Assembly: GCA_963971285.1 (NCBI GenBank)
Contig: OZ020265.1
Location: forward strand, 2,988,001-3,052,000
DNA length: 64,000 bases
Direction of reading: 5' to 3'
From: Astropecten irregularis
Lineage: Eukaryota; Echinodermata; Asteroidea; Paxillosida; Astropectinidae
A model generated the notes under the pieces. It was not told the DNA's origin, ran no database searches, and worked only from the letters and a program-made list of their open reading frames with translations. Position 1 is the stretch's first letter, and the number at the start of each line of letters is the position of its first letter. Positions 11,937 through 21,879 of the stretch are shown piece after piece. The position numbers were made by a program, and so were the translations under genes.

Positions 11937-13330
11937 TTATTCACCAATTTCTCGTATTTTCATGGTGCTTCCTTTCAGGGAATATTCCTGACCTTTCCAA
12001 TTAACCCAAAGAATGCCAATGTCCCTTGGGGTTGTCCCACCTTCCTTATATCCGTCATTCAAATGGCAATCCAAGCAAGAACTGAACCACCACGCACCGT
12101 CAAAGATTTCTGCACAATTCCTATACCATATATCGTTATCTACATCCTTCGTTGAGAAGGGACGTCCATTGTGATTTTCCAGAGAGTTACCAGCAGTGCT
12201 ACTGGTATCGTATTGGCTAATACTCAGAGTGTACATACCCGGAGATATTTCGAATTTCTCGTACTTTGCCCATGCTGTGTTGTTATCCAAGTCCTACAAA
12301 TCAACTTGTAGCTCAAATGTTCCTCGTGAATCATCAGACGTCAGAGTCAATAAGTTATCATTGCCAAGCCAGAACTCACTAGTCAGATTACGGAAGCCAG
12401 ACTGGTACTCAGCCCATTTACGGTAGAAGTCCACACTGCCATCTTGTCGCCTCTGAAAGACCGTCCAACCATCGCCATCAGATTCCATGTCACAGTAGAC
12501 TTGGATACCGCTATTAAAGGGATTGCATACGTTTGGTAATTTGAGCCTACTGTTTGTTTCAAACCAATATAATTGTATATATATACCAATAAACTAACCT
12601 GTTAAAGTTTCAATTCAAAAGGTGGTAGTGTTTTTGAGATTTTGGCGACAAACTAGAGCGGTTATTTCACGCCAGAGAACAGTTAGTCAAAAGCTGAGAA
12701 GCGTTACGGCCATAACGCTTCTCAGATTTATAATTTTTGGAGATAAAAAGTGACATATTTTTCCATAACCGCGGTACTTCGAATTGAACGTTTCTCAATA
12801 TGCATTATACTATTCAAAGCAGCTGTACTTCTCACCAAGTAAGTTTTTATTGCCATACATTTTCAGAGTCATTACCAAACGTATGCAATGCCTTTAATAT
12901 GCCACATGGGTAGATTGTGTCGACACCGCTTGAATTATAACCGGCATCTAAGAGCATCTTGCAACTCCTCTTTCGATCCAAGGAGCTATCACGTAATGAT
13001 AAGAGTTGCGTGTCTTCATCTCCGTCAAAGTAAACACTTACAGGAGATCCGATGAGGTATTTACAATTACTTTTTCCAAGTCCTATCGTTCAATTACTAT
13101 CTTTATAGTAATTGAATGATTTGCAAGTCACATCCATGCTACATTCCCTTCCTAAAAATGTGAAAATACCTCATCGGATCTCATTGGAGTGTTTAATTTG
13201 ATGAAGATGAAGACACATTTAATGGCATGAGAACGCACTGTGTAGTTTGCATAGGCAAACCCTCTCAGTGTTCTGTTCTCAGCAGCATGAAATATCAAGG
13301 TGCATTTTCTGCAATAAGGTTCACTCCCAG
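11937..13330 (-). pseudogene. PAN/apple plus FReD gene copy 2, rearranged and broken
   Basis: Reading from 13330 downwards, the minus strand follows copy 1: a PAN/apple region (about 13330-12900), then the FReD (12513-11937; [58 protein letters not shown]) and a stop. Three defects are visible. TAG at 12294-12296 replaces a Glu codon within DLED. A 376-bp MITE splits the codons just before the YCDM motif. Part of the PAN coding sequence is present twice in opposite orientations (about 13005-13062 and about 13158-13215), a local inverted duplication. The gene cannot make a full protein. It is more diverged from copy 1 in the PAN part than in the FReD. Confidence 0.85.
12518..12893. mobile_element. 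TTAA-flanked MITE inside FReD copy 2
   Basis: The ends are 23-bp inverted repeats with one mismatch (AGGGATTGCATACGTTTGG on the left; CCAAACGTATGCAATGCCT on the right), directly bounded by TTAA at 12514-12517 and 12894-12897. Near its centre is a perfect 13-bp hairpin (CTGAGAAGCGTTA at 12694-12706 with TAACGCTTCTCAG at 12713-12725). TTAA duplication is typical of piggyBac-like elements. It carries no transposase, so it is non-autonomous. An alternative reading as an intron is less likely because of the inverted ends. Confidence 0.75.
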
Positions 13331-13951
13331 CAGTAGCTATAACTAGTCCTAGGAGGATAATAACTCAAATGAGCCGAAAGTCATTATCAATTGCCATCGT
13401 TCAGCTGGTTTAATCTAATTGACTCTTACGAAAGAACTGATTGTCAGTTTTTCGTTGAGTACTAAATTTTCTTTAAATGTTGTTGATCCGAGCTGTTTGT
13501 AGGCTGAAAACAACGAGATTTAGATTGTCAATTCCCAGGGAGTTTTCAAAGTTCAAAGCGAAAGGTTTGTGGAATGTGCAATTTCACATTTACATTGAAG
13601 TTTTGTATAAGAAGGCAGCTTTACACATTACACACGTATAATTGATTTAGTACTGATGTGCCTCAAAACGAGTGGGAGCTAATGATTTAATCAGGTACAG
13701 CATAACAGCCAACCCAGGACAAGAAACACGATGAGGTAAACACGAACCCTGACTGGCTGTATCGTTTAGGCAATAGACTCATGGAGTCTCTCTTGTGATA
13801 TAGATCTGCCTTTGCATCGTCAATGCAAGGCCGGTACATGCAAGGAAGGAATATTATGAAGCACCACTTTGGCAACGAACCCAGACTAACTACATGTATC
13901 TCCCCTACGCACAGTATACCCAGTCGTTTCATCAATAAGTCTATGATGAGC
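13331..13951. other. Non-coding stretch
   Basis: No gene recognised. The open frame on the minus strand at 13687-14124 runs into the MITE starting at 13952 and has no coherent composition. Confidence 0.4.
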
Positions 13952-14355
13952 CACGTTCTCACACACCAAAAAGGTGCGACTATTTGGGTGGCGATTTGCA
14001 GCGCGACCCAAATAGTCGCGTTTTTTATTGTGTTCCCACAGCCAAAAAAGCGCGACCCAAATCGTACCGGTACGATTTCTATCAAACTGCCCGTGCGCAG
14101 TGAAGCGTGAAGTTGGCATTGCATCCTGTACTAAACTCGCGGGCCCGCCTTGCATGATGGAATATAAAAAACCGGTATTTTCTGGTGCACCGTTCACACA
14201 GTAAATAATCGCGACTATTTGCAAAAAGACGCACTATTAGCGCTCCAAATCGCACTAATGGTCGCGTGTGTCCCCACACAAATAAGCGCGACTATTTGGG
14301 TCGCGTTGCAAATCGAGACCCAAATGGTCGCGCTTTTTTGGTGTGTGAGAACGTG
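13952..14355. mobile_element. MITE family B (TIR CACGTTCTCACACACC), copy 1
   Basis: The left end CACGTTCTCACACACCAAAA and right end TTTTTGGTGTGTGAGAACGTG are inverted repeats. Both arms go on into GCGCGACCCAAATAGTCGCG-like palindromic motifs. A second copy lies at about 48404-48741 with the same internal motifs (GGTACGATTTCTATCAAACT; CTCGCGGGCCCGCCTTGCAT). No coding sequence. The translated frames across it are repeat artefacts. Confidence 0.8.
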
Positions 14356-14381
14356 CCTATCGATATCACTCCGCCTTTGCA

Positions 14382-14819
14382 GCCTCTAAGGGCGCCCCTA
14401 TTTATAACTTTGGTTCTCATTTCTTGTCCACCTTGAGGGAGGGTCGGTCGGTCGAAAAAAAAGGAGAAAAGTTTGGTTGGAAAAAAAAACCTGGCTGAAT
14501 ACACAAAAACCTAAAGAAAATGATGTTCATTATATTCACTGTAATCGCGTTTGAATATTTTTGTATTATTTCAGTGATAACAAGTATAAAAATTGTAGGC
14601 CTATTGGCAAAATTTTTTTTTAAAAATCCCAGAATTTTTGGAGACAAATTTTGTCTCCAGAAATTATGGGAATGTTTTGTTTTTTTCATATTTTTTTATA
14701 TTATGCCATTCCGACAGGGTCGGCGGCAAAAGAAATTTGTTTTTTTTCTTCAGACGGAGCCCAAAATATGGGTCTGTCGAAAATGAGAACCACAGTATTA
14801 AAAAGGGGCGCCCTAAGGC
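14382..14819. mobile_element. MITE with GGGCGCCCC-containing terminal inverted repeats
   Basis: The left end GCCTCTAAGGGCGCCCCTAT and right end AAAGGGGCGCCCTAAGGCA are inverse. The arms continue with TGGTTCTCATTT and AAATGAGAACCA. The interior is AT-rich and non-coding. Confidence 0.7.
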
Positions 14820-16089
14820 AAAAAAAAACAGTTTCCGGTTTCTGGTCACGACGCGTGTCGTCTTAGACCTGCCAGACAAAAAGGTACAGATTCAGAAAAA
14901 GCGAATCGAAGCTGCCTAAACTGGGCTTCATAATACTACTGTTCCATTGGACCTTGTCCTATGTAGGCTAAATGCAGAATTTGGCAAATGATCACCAAAT
15001 TGGGGTCATGTCGTGATAAACAAAAGCCAAAGAAAGGGAAAGTAGAGTGGCACTGTACATACGTTACTTTCGTTGGCGTGCTGAGTGTATTATAAAATTT
15101 CAAATGAGTAATGAGTAAATGTATGGGAATTTGGGTAATGTTTAAAATATAGCCCCAAACCACAAAATATCAAATGTAAATAAGTTGTTGAACCTTCCAT
15201 AGATCCAGTATCATTTGGTTTTGAGAAGAACGTTTTCCTTTTAATATTTATTGTTTATTTTGGTTTTCCAGGATCGTTTGAAAGCTACAGCTCGAATTGG
15301 CAATAGAGAATATAACGTGAATTACTGGATATTTTGCTATTATAGGTATGTCGCACAAACAATACGTGACGTTGTATCTGAGTCTCATAATGGAAAAAGT
15401 ATAGAAAGGAACTTGCCACTGATTAAAGGTTAACTGTATAGGATTGTTAACATACCCAAACAAAAATGTTGATAGATTTACGTATAACTTTTAGGGTATG
15501 AAGATGGTGCTGGTAGAAACATACTATTAAAATATTTCCGCCAAAAATTGAATATTTATCCAGAAATTAGTAAACAAAAAAAAAAGACAAATAAGTTTTG
15601 ATCTCGAGGTAAGATCAAAATACCGTTATATATTTTTAAAAAAAAAAAAGGTGAGTCAAATTTTCGCTTTTTTCTCATAATTCAAATGTTTGATTGAGAT
15701 GAAACTTTCACAGGATTAACATTTCTTGTACATGCTGGCGGCAATTTGTCGGACCTTAAAAAACGCGTTGTGATTGGTCAATATTTGTCAAGGCGCATTT
15801 GTTGCCACGAAAACACATTAAAATCCAACAAGGAATTGCAGCTGTCGCTTTGAAAAAAAAACACAGGCTGAAATGTTTTGGGGGGAAATTTGTAAAGGAA
15901 AGAAACACAAAAAAACGACTGTATGAATGTATGCTGGTGATTTAGTGGTGCACAATATTTATTTTATCAATCATGAGGTGCATGGGAAGCAGCGAAGATT
16001 TCTTATTAATTATTGCTTTGGCAATAATTAGTATATAAGAGTTTTACATACCACAATGACAGTTTAAAAATTGTAATAATTAATTATAT
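14820..16089. other. Non-coding, with a MITE family A fragment at about 15430-15600
   Basis: A fragment of MITE family A (TTACGTATAACTTTTAGGG, TATGAAGATGGTGCTGG) occupies 15430-15600. The remainder is AT-rich with homopolymer A runs. No gene seen. Confidence 0.5.
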
Positions 16090-16795
16090 TATAGTTTTGG
16101 AAACCGTCATTACACCTTAACCATTATAATAGTGCTACATACAGTCATTATAAGACCGTTACATACCGTAATTATACCTTAACCATTTTAAGAGTGTTAC
16201 ATACCGTCATTATACCTTAACCATTATAAGAGTGCTACATACCGTCATTATACCTTAACCATTATAAGAGTGCTACATACCGTCATTACACCTTAACCAT
16301 TATAAGAGTGCCACATACCGTCATTATACCTTAACCATTATAAGAGTGCTACATACCGTCATTATAAGAGTGTTACATACCGTTTTTATACCTTAACCAT
16401 TATAAGAGTGCTACATACCGTCATTATAAGAGTGTTACATACCGTTATTATACCTTAACCATTATAAGAGTGCTACATACCGTCATTATAAGAGTGTTAC
16501 ATACCGTTATTATACCTTAACCATTTTAAGAGTGTTACCTACCGTCATCATACCTTAACCATTATAAGTGTCGTATACCGTCATTATGCCTTAACCATTA
16601 TAAGAGTGTTAAATAACGTCATCATATCTTATCCATTATAATAGTGTTTCATACCGTCAGTAAACCTTAACCATTATAAGAGTGTTAAATACCGGCATTA
16701 TATTTTAACCAATATAAGAGTTTTACATAACATCATTATATTACCTTAACTCTTAACCATTATAAGAGTGTTATATACCGTCATTGTAAGCATTG
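16090..16795. repeat. Minisatellite, about 37-bp unit (CCTTAACCATTATAAGAGTG)
   Basis: About 17-18 imperfect tandem units contain CCTTAACCATTATAAGAGTG, then CTACATACCGTCATTATA. Some units lack one half, giving a mixed period. The array ends about 110 bases beyond the stop codon of the minus-strand precursor gene and so lies in or just past its 3' UTR. Unit spacing and divergence do not resemble CRISPR. Confidence 0.85.
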
Positions 16796-16907
16796 TTAAT
16801 GTGTTGTAAAAGCGTCGCTATGTGTAAGCCAACTGCAACGAGAATATTAATATGACAGCTACCTAGAATGCACACGGCCACGACGGTGGACACTGACCAA
16901 CGGGAGG

Positions 16908-17238
16908 CTAACCTGCATTACGTTTACGCCAATATTCCTTATACTCACAATCTTTTTTACGCCAATATGCCTTGTGCTCACGATCACGTTTACGCCAATA
17001 TGCCTTATGCTTACGTTTTGCAAGCTCATCGTTCCATTCAGCACGACAATATTTGTCATGCCTGCATCGCCGATCGCGTAAAAGAAGCCGCCGACATTTG
17101 CGATTACGAAGACAGTGGTGTCGGCTCATCCACTTTTCTTCGCATCGTAAACGTTGATTTAACTGGCAGTTTACCATCCAACGGCGACAAGATTTTTTCC
17201 TGAGGCATCTTTGATAAAAGGCTTCTGTCTTACTCGGA
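16908..17238 (-). CDS. Exon 3: Cys/Arg/Trp-rich cationic segment with 11-residue repeats
   Basis: The acceptor is a long pyrimidine tract ending CCTAACTAG before 17238. The first base completes a Gly codon begun by exon 2. The segment opens PSKTEAFYQR and then has spaced Cys pairs: CLRKKSC, CQLNQRLRC, CLRNRKC and CRHDKYC, each followed by Arg- or Trp-rich linkers (RRW, EEKW, RRLLL, RAEW). This reads as four diverged units of about 14-16 residues. The end holds three 11-residue repeats: HKAYWRKRDRE, HKAYWRKKDCE, YKEYWRKRNAG. TAG is at 16908-16910. Eleven Cys is an odd number, so at least one is unpaired or intermolecular. Net charge is about +25. No dibasic site clearly separates it from the acidic part. 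Confidence 0.72.
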
Positions 17239-19817
17239 CTAGTTAGGATAGAGAAAATAGAAATTGGAAGAACAATGTTCAGTTTGGAAATTTAAATAAT
17301 GTACGAAATACCACGGATGATTTGGAATGTTAAAGGTAACATAATACTTTTTTGGCAAAGAAATGCAGATTCGTGGGCATATAAAGTAATATATAATAGC
17401 AGCCACCTGTAAAATTTGTTGTCCCATAAGGTGCACACTTTTCGAGGAAACAGTGAAAAACACTCACAACATTGTTTACGTCTTTTCACAGTTTGTTTAT
17501 CTTTAAAAGATCAAAATTGTTTTTGGACATTGGTTTTAGCATTTTAGGTAGACAAATTATACTGGTATGTTTTTACCATCACCATCTCTATACCCTGTAA
17601 AGTTATAGGTAAATCTGTGACGATTTCTGTTTCGGTATGCTTCCAAAGTGTAATAGTACCTTTAAAGGTACACGCCGGGCGCCAATGCATGCCTTTACCA
17701 TGACTGGAAAGGTCTTCCAAAAGTAGAATAGAACATTCCACACAAATAAACGGTAAAATATAGCCGTTTTCGTGATAATAAAGAAAAAAGAGAAAGTCAC
17801 GTGATTTCCTGAGTCAAAAATTTGACTCAGGAAATCACGTGACCATTGTGTTAGTTTCACTTCCAGTCGTTTAAATTCCTTTTTACCATACACGATTTAA
17901 GTATAACTTTTTGTTTAATCACTCTTTTTTAACCAACACAACCAATGATTTGACCTAAGTGTTCCCTGTTTTAAATTAGGAATTTCCAACGCGATTAGGC
18001 AAAATAAATACATGCCAAATTAAAATGTTTATAAAAGACCAGTAACTGCGGGTGCCCTACCACCTCTGGAGACACAGCGCGTGGGTGCTTGCAACGCATT
18101 CAGCCCTAGGCATCGGCCGGTGATAACCAGTGCGGTCCACGCACCCCCATACGTGTAGCATTTTTTTATGCGAGACCGCGCGGCCTGCAAGTTGAGTCCC
18201 TCACCCGGTCCCCGTTGCATTTTTTTTTTTTTGGGGGGAGGGAGGGGGAATTTTCGAGCGGAGCGGGAAAGCCTCGGGATAATTTCTTGTCACACATGTC
18301 AATAATTTTATGCCAACAAAATCTGTTTGTGTTATTCTCGAAATTATTATATTTTGTGTAATACTGTGGAAATCATGTCGGTCCCTCGAAAATTGTTTCA
18401 TCGATCAGGCCCTCAAAATACTTTTGTCGAAAACATTGCGTCAACTCGCAAACATTACGTCTACTCTAAAACATTGCGTCAACTCGCAACCATTACGTCA
18501 ACTCGCAACCATTACGTCAACTCGCAATATGTCAACTCGCAAACATTAGGTCTACTCAAAAACATTGCGTCAACTCGCAAACATTACGTCAACTCGCAAA
18601 CATTACGTCAACTCGCAAACATTACGTCAACTCGCAAACATTGCGTCAACTCGCAAACATTTTATCAGCTCAAAAACATTTTGTGAATAATTCTGAAAAG
18701 CCTTATGTTTTAAACAGATTCACCTTATTCAGTAATTGTTTATGTTTTGCCGATGATTTTTCCACGGTGCACGGCTAAAACGAACGTGTATCGCGTTCCT
18801 GGAATTCCCATACGGTAGCTGCAACATTTAGTCACAGCTACGAGTACGGGTCTAAAACCATTGGTGTGCCACATGCTTCTAACACTTGCTGAGGCTGGAA
18901 ATGCGCATACGCTCACCTTTGACCTTATTTTGTTTTTCTGTTAATTAACCTTAATTACACGATATTTTTCTGATTTTCTTTCACGAAAATCCTCATTAAG
19001 TCTTCTAGAAATAATGTGTTAGACTCTATAATGTTGATTTTTTAGAACTTTGAAGCCGGTGTGTACCTTTAAGTTGGTAGATAATGTAGAAGTTGATGAG
19101 AATCAATAATAACTCCAGACACTAATGAGTTCATATACCAGACAAAATGATTTATATATACATTTTACAAAGTGACCATTAACATGACTTCCAATGCATT
19201 TAACTGTAAAAAAAAAATGTGCTTACCCTTGAAGAAAAGGTGTAAAGAACTCCTCAAAAAGGTCGGTGTCTGCATCTTCATTGACGCCGTCCGCATATGT
19301 AGCGTCAGCGTCAAAATCTTCAGCTACCGCGTTCTCGGTATCGAGGTGCGTGTCCGCGTCTACGGCATCCGTGTCCGCATCTTCATAATTCGCATCCGCA
19401 TCTTCGGTGTCCACGTCCGATCCGACAAGGTCTGTTTTTCCATCTAAATGATTCGTGTCAGCTTCTCCCAAGCTGCTTTTCTGCAGATCGGCTTCAGTAG
19501 TTTGTTCTGTAACATTAACAATACACTATTTAATAATAAAATAACCACAAGGGAAATTTACTGAATTATAAGTCATTGAAAGGATAACAAGGAAAAATAT
19601 ACTTGAGCGAGATTCGAACCGGCGACCTCCTGAACACTGCTATGCAGCCCTATGATGGTGGTGTCCAAAATAATAAATTTTCTTGTTTAATCCATTCAGT
19701 CTCCCTTGTGGTTATTTGATGATTCTATTTACCCGTCTTAAAGACAAGTTCAATCAAAAATAGGTAAATACCTGCAACGATAGCTGCAAAACAAGCGACG
19801 AGCAAGACTAAAAGCAT
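16908..19817 (-). CDS. Secreted acidic-cationic precursor gene, antimicrobial-peptide-like (3 exons, joined 19817-19772, 19506-19227, 17238-16908)
   Basis: The three minus-strand exons join in frame (phase 1, then phase 2) to 219 codons including the stop. Protein order: a hydrophobic signal peptide (about 15 residues from the proximal exon 1, 19 from the distal ones), an acidic segment of about 93 residues rich in Asp/Ala (about 31 D/E against 2 K), then 109 residues with about 38 K/R against 13 D/E and 11 Cys. Opposite and similar charges in pro-segment and C-terminal part are typical of cationic antimicrobial-peptide precursors. I do not recognise a named family. A coacervating adhesive or matrix protein is the main alternative. 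Introns are about 265 bp and about 2 kb; the second carries a TTAA-flanked insert. Expression and cleavage are inferred, not seen. Upstream lie six more promoter/exon-1 units. Confidence 0.72.
17796..17843. repeat. Perfect 23-bp inverted repeat with E-box and AP-1-like cores
   Basis: Arms of 23 bp are separated by 2 nt. Each arm includes CACGTG (E-box) and TGAGTCA/TGACTCA (AP-1-like). It sits in intron 2 of the precursor gene and inside the TTAA-flanked element. It could be a MITE core or a protein-binding palindrome; only the palindrome itself is directly seen. Confidence 0.85.
18431..18670. repeat. Short tandem repeat, about 19-bp unit
   Basis: About 11 units of roughly CATTACGTCAACTCGCAAA, with variant units (CATTGCGTCAACTCGCAAA, CATTAGGTCTACTCAAAAA). 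The open frames across it are repeat artefacts. Confidence 0.85.
19227..19506 (-). CDS. Exon 2: acidic Asp/Ala-rich pro-segment
   Basis: The acceptor GTTACAG precedes 19506, and the donor GTAAGC follows 19227. The exon is 280 bp, entering in phase 1 and leaving in phase 2, matching exon 1 and exon 3. It encodes EQTTEADLQKSSLGEADTNH and then Asp/Ala repeats such as DVDTEDADANYEDADTDAV and DADTHLDTENAV, ending EEFFTPFLQ. About a third of residues are D or E, and there is no Cys. In AMP precursors such acidic parts neutralise and escort the cationic peptide, which is the inferred role here. Confidence 0.75.
19595..19690 (-). mobile_element. Truncated tRNA-derived SINE in intron 1
   Basis: Carries the B box (ATTCGAACC on +, GGTTCGAAT on -) and the GGTGGTGTCC tail that identify the SINE family of 10536-10608. 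The A-box half is largely lost. Confidence 0.65.
19772..19817 (-). CDS. Exon 1, proximal copy A: signal peptide, start codon shifted
   Basis: The ancestral ATG (seen in copies B-G) is ATA here, at 19827-19829, so translation would begin at the in-frame ATG 19815-19817, giving MLLVLLVACFAAIVA. The donor is GTATTT in place of GTAAGC. It is the copy nearest exon 2, and it reads in phase with it. Weakened start and donor suggest that distal copies may do most of the work. Confidence 0.6.
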
Positions 19818-19859
19818 ATTGCCAGCTATGGTGTAGGCCTGGTAGACTCGGTGAGACGA

Positions 19860-19939
19860 AGGTACCAAACCAGACCAAACAGTGCCCTTATATGCATTCT
19901 GTCGTCCCACTCTAATCTACTGCGCATGCAGGAGTTTCC
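19860..19939 (-). promoter_or_regulatory. TATA promoter of exon-1 copy A (type alpha)
   Basis: TATAAG lies at 19892-19887, about 70 bases before the usable ATG, in the context TGCATATAAGGGCAC. A Rel/NF-kB-like GGAAACTCC lies at 19939-19931, next to CACGTG-like sequence. The same block is repeated ahead of copies C and E. Promoter function is inferred from conservation and position. Confidence 0.55.
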
Positions 19940-20065
19940 ACGTGAGCCACTCGGAAAAGAGCAATTAACTTTCGATGATAAACCTACCAGCAATTTCTGT
20001 GCCTCATCATTATAAGAAAATTACTTTCGGCCGAAAAAAGAATTTAAAACAATTTTAGCAAATTG

Positions 20066-20525
20066 ACAATGATGAGCCAACGTGCTACCTACATTGACTC
20101 AATGTTGGTTTTATGTTGGCCTCATTAAAGGGCCAACAAGCAAGCATCATTTGGCCCACGTTGGCACATATAGGCAAAGTTTGATGTCGGGCCAGCGTAA
20201 GGCCGTTTAGCAATATTCTGCTGACCCAACGTTGTTCACCGATTTTGAGCCAACGTTGGCAGTTCATGCGGAACCAACATGAAACCACAATTGGACCAGC
20301 TTTGGCCAACGTTGAGCCAACGTTGGAATTATGTAGGATATTCCGTTCATTTTACAGTGGGTCAACATTGGGCCAGCGATGGGCCAGCGATGGGCCGATG
20401 CTTACGTTGGGCTAACATTGGGCCTACGTAAGGCTGATGGGCCATATTATGTTGGCCCAACGTTGGCCACCAACTTTGGACCAACGTAACCGGTTACATT
20501 TGGCCAACGTTGACCCTATCTAGTG
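20066..20525. repeat. GGCCAACGTTGG-rich repeat block 1
   Basis: Dense short palindromic motifs (GGCCAACGTTGG, GTTGGCCCAACGTTGG, CCAACATTGGGCC). Homologous blocks lie at about 21280-21795, 22165-22495, 23990-24515, 26170-26700 and 27715-28105. Open frames with GQRWPTL-like peptides on both strands come from the repeat, not from genes. Confidence 0.85.
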
Positions 20526-20640
20526 ATGTTATCTGGGGTATCCTATTTGAGCGTTCCTCCAGGTACAGTTCCCAGGTTGCAGCATTGCTGCGCGTATCGA
20601 TGAATGATCCCTGGGATATGGCGTTGTGTGAATGGTTTCA

Positions 20641-20830
20641 TGGCTTCAGACTGCAAAATGCACAAAGAAAATTTACCAATTAGGACACCACCAAAGTAGG
20701 TCTGGATAGGCAGTTGGTAGAGCGTCGGTGTGTTAATCAGAAGGTCGCCGGTTTAAAGCCCGCTCCAGTAAATTTGTCTTTGTTCTCTTTCAAACACAAG
20801 ATTTACTCACATTTCAGTTGATGCCGGTAA
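20641..20830 (+). mobile_element. tRNA-derived SINE (array copy)
   Basis: Has GGACACCACCAAAGTAGG, the A-box region (CAGTTGGTAGAGCG), the B-box region (GGTCGCCGGTTTAAAGCC), GCTCCAGTAAATTTGTC and a T-rich tail. Near copies are at about 22790-22975, 24945-25135 and 27080-27270, and partial B-box copies at about 23450-23545 and 25630-25720. Identical flanks show that these copies arose by tandem duplication, not separate insertion. Confidence 0.7.
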
Positions 20831-20885
20831 AAACCAGGAAAAGGCACTGTCATATTATAGACAAATTCAATCAAAAATAGCTTAC

Positions 20886-20943
20886 CTGCAACGATAGCTG
20901 CGACACAAGCGACGAGCAAGACTAACAGCAAACAGCGAGCCAT
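20886..20943 (-). CDS. Exon 1, copy B: signal-peptide exon
   Basis: ATG at 20943-20941. It encodes MARCLLLVLLVACVAAIVA plus one base, then donor GTAAGC. It is in phase with exon 2 at 19506. A beta-type TATAAG lies at 21006-21001, about 60 bases upstream of the ATG. Confidence 0.65.
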
Positions 20944-21000
20944 GGTTTAGGCCTGGTAGACTCGGTGAGACGAAGGTACAAAACAAGACCAGACGGTGCC

Positions 21001-21006
21001 CTTATA
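21001..21006 (-). promoter_or_regulatory. TATA box of copy B (type beta)
   Basis: TTATAAGGGCACCGTCTGG context, conserved in copies D, F and G. The upstream GGAAACTCC of alpha promoters is changed to AGAAACTCC in this type. Confidence 0.5.
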
Positions 21007-21279
21007 ATGCATTTTGCCGTCCTACTCTAATCTACTGCGCTGACAGGAGTTTCTACGTGAGCCACTTGGAAAAGAGCAATTAACTTTCGATGATAAACCT
21101 ACCAGCAATTTCTGTGCCTCATCATCAAAAGAAAATTAATTTCGGCCGAAGAAAAGGCTTGTTAAAGAGCAATTAACATTCGATAATAAACCTACCAGCA
21201 ATTTCTCTGCCTGGTCATCAAAAGAAAATTACTTTCGGCCAAAAAAAAAGAAAAACAAAATCAGCAAATTTACAACGAG

Positions 21280-21795
21280 CCAACCTTCTATAACATTGAC
21301 CAAACGTTGGTTTTATGTTGGCCTGATAAGGAACCAACATGCAACCATCATTGGGCCAACGTTGGCACAATATAGGCCATTCTATTCATTTAACAGTGGA
21401 CCAACATTGGTTTGATGTTGGGCCAACGTAAGGCCGAAGCGCAAAATTAAGTTGACCTAATGTTGCTCACCGATGTTGAGCCGACGTTGGCATATAAACA
21501 TTGGCATACACCGAACAAACGTTGGCATAATGTTGGCCTCATGGGGAACCAACATGAAACCACCATTGGGCCAACGTTGGCCAACGTTGAGCCAACGTTG
21601 GAATAATGTAGGACATTCCGTTCATTTTACAGTGGGTCAACATTGGGCCAGCGATTGGCCGATGCTTACGTTGGGCTAACATTGGGTCAACGTAAGGCCG
21701 ATGAGCCATATTATGTTGGCCCAACGTTGGCCACCAACTTTGGACCAACGTAACCGGTTACATTTGGCCAACGTTGACCCTATGTAACCGGTGAT
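21280..21795. repeat. GGCCAACGTTGG-rich repeat block 2
   Basis: Same family as the block at 20066-20525, with the same motif order. It is followed by a hAT-like MITE insertion at 21880. Confidence 0.85.
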
Positions 21796-21879
21796 GTTAT
21801 CTGGGGTATCCTATTTGAGTGTTTCTCCAGGTACAGTTCGCAGGTTGCAGCATTGCTGCGCGTATCGATGAATGATCCC

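Larger units (their letters stand above)
17666..19068. mobile_element. TTAA-flanked non-autonomous element in intron 2 of the precursor gene
   Basis: TTAA at 17662-17665 and 19069-19072 bound inverted ends AGGTACACGCCGG and CCGGTGTGTACCT (one mismatch). The 1.4-kb interior has no transposase. It includes a perfect hairpin at 17796-17843, a GC-rich block at 18040-18200, a G-run, and 19-bp tandem repeats at 18431-18670. The ends are short, so two unrelated TTAAAGGTACA motifs cannot be excluded. Confidence 0.45.

Noticed and set aside
14292..14919. Cluster of 70-90-codon frames on both strands
   Set aside because: They lie in a MITE with inverted ends and poly-T/A runs; composition is low-complexity.
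16090..16795. CRISPR-like regular repeats
   Set aside because: No constant repeat with variable spacers; units are a continuous tandem minisatellite in an intron-rich eukaryotic region. The same holds for the arrays at 7175, 18431, 48870 and 49790.
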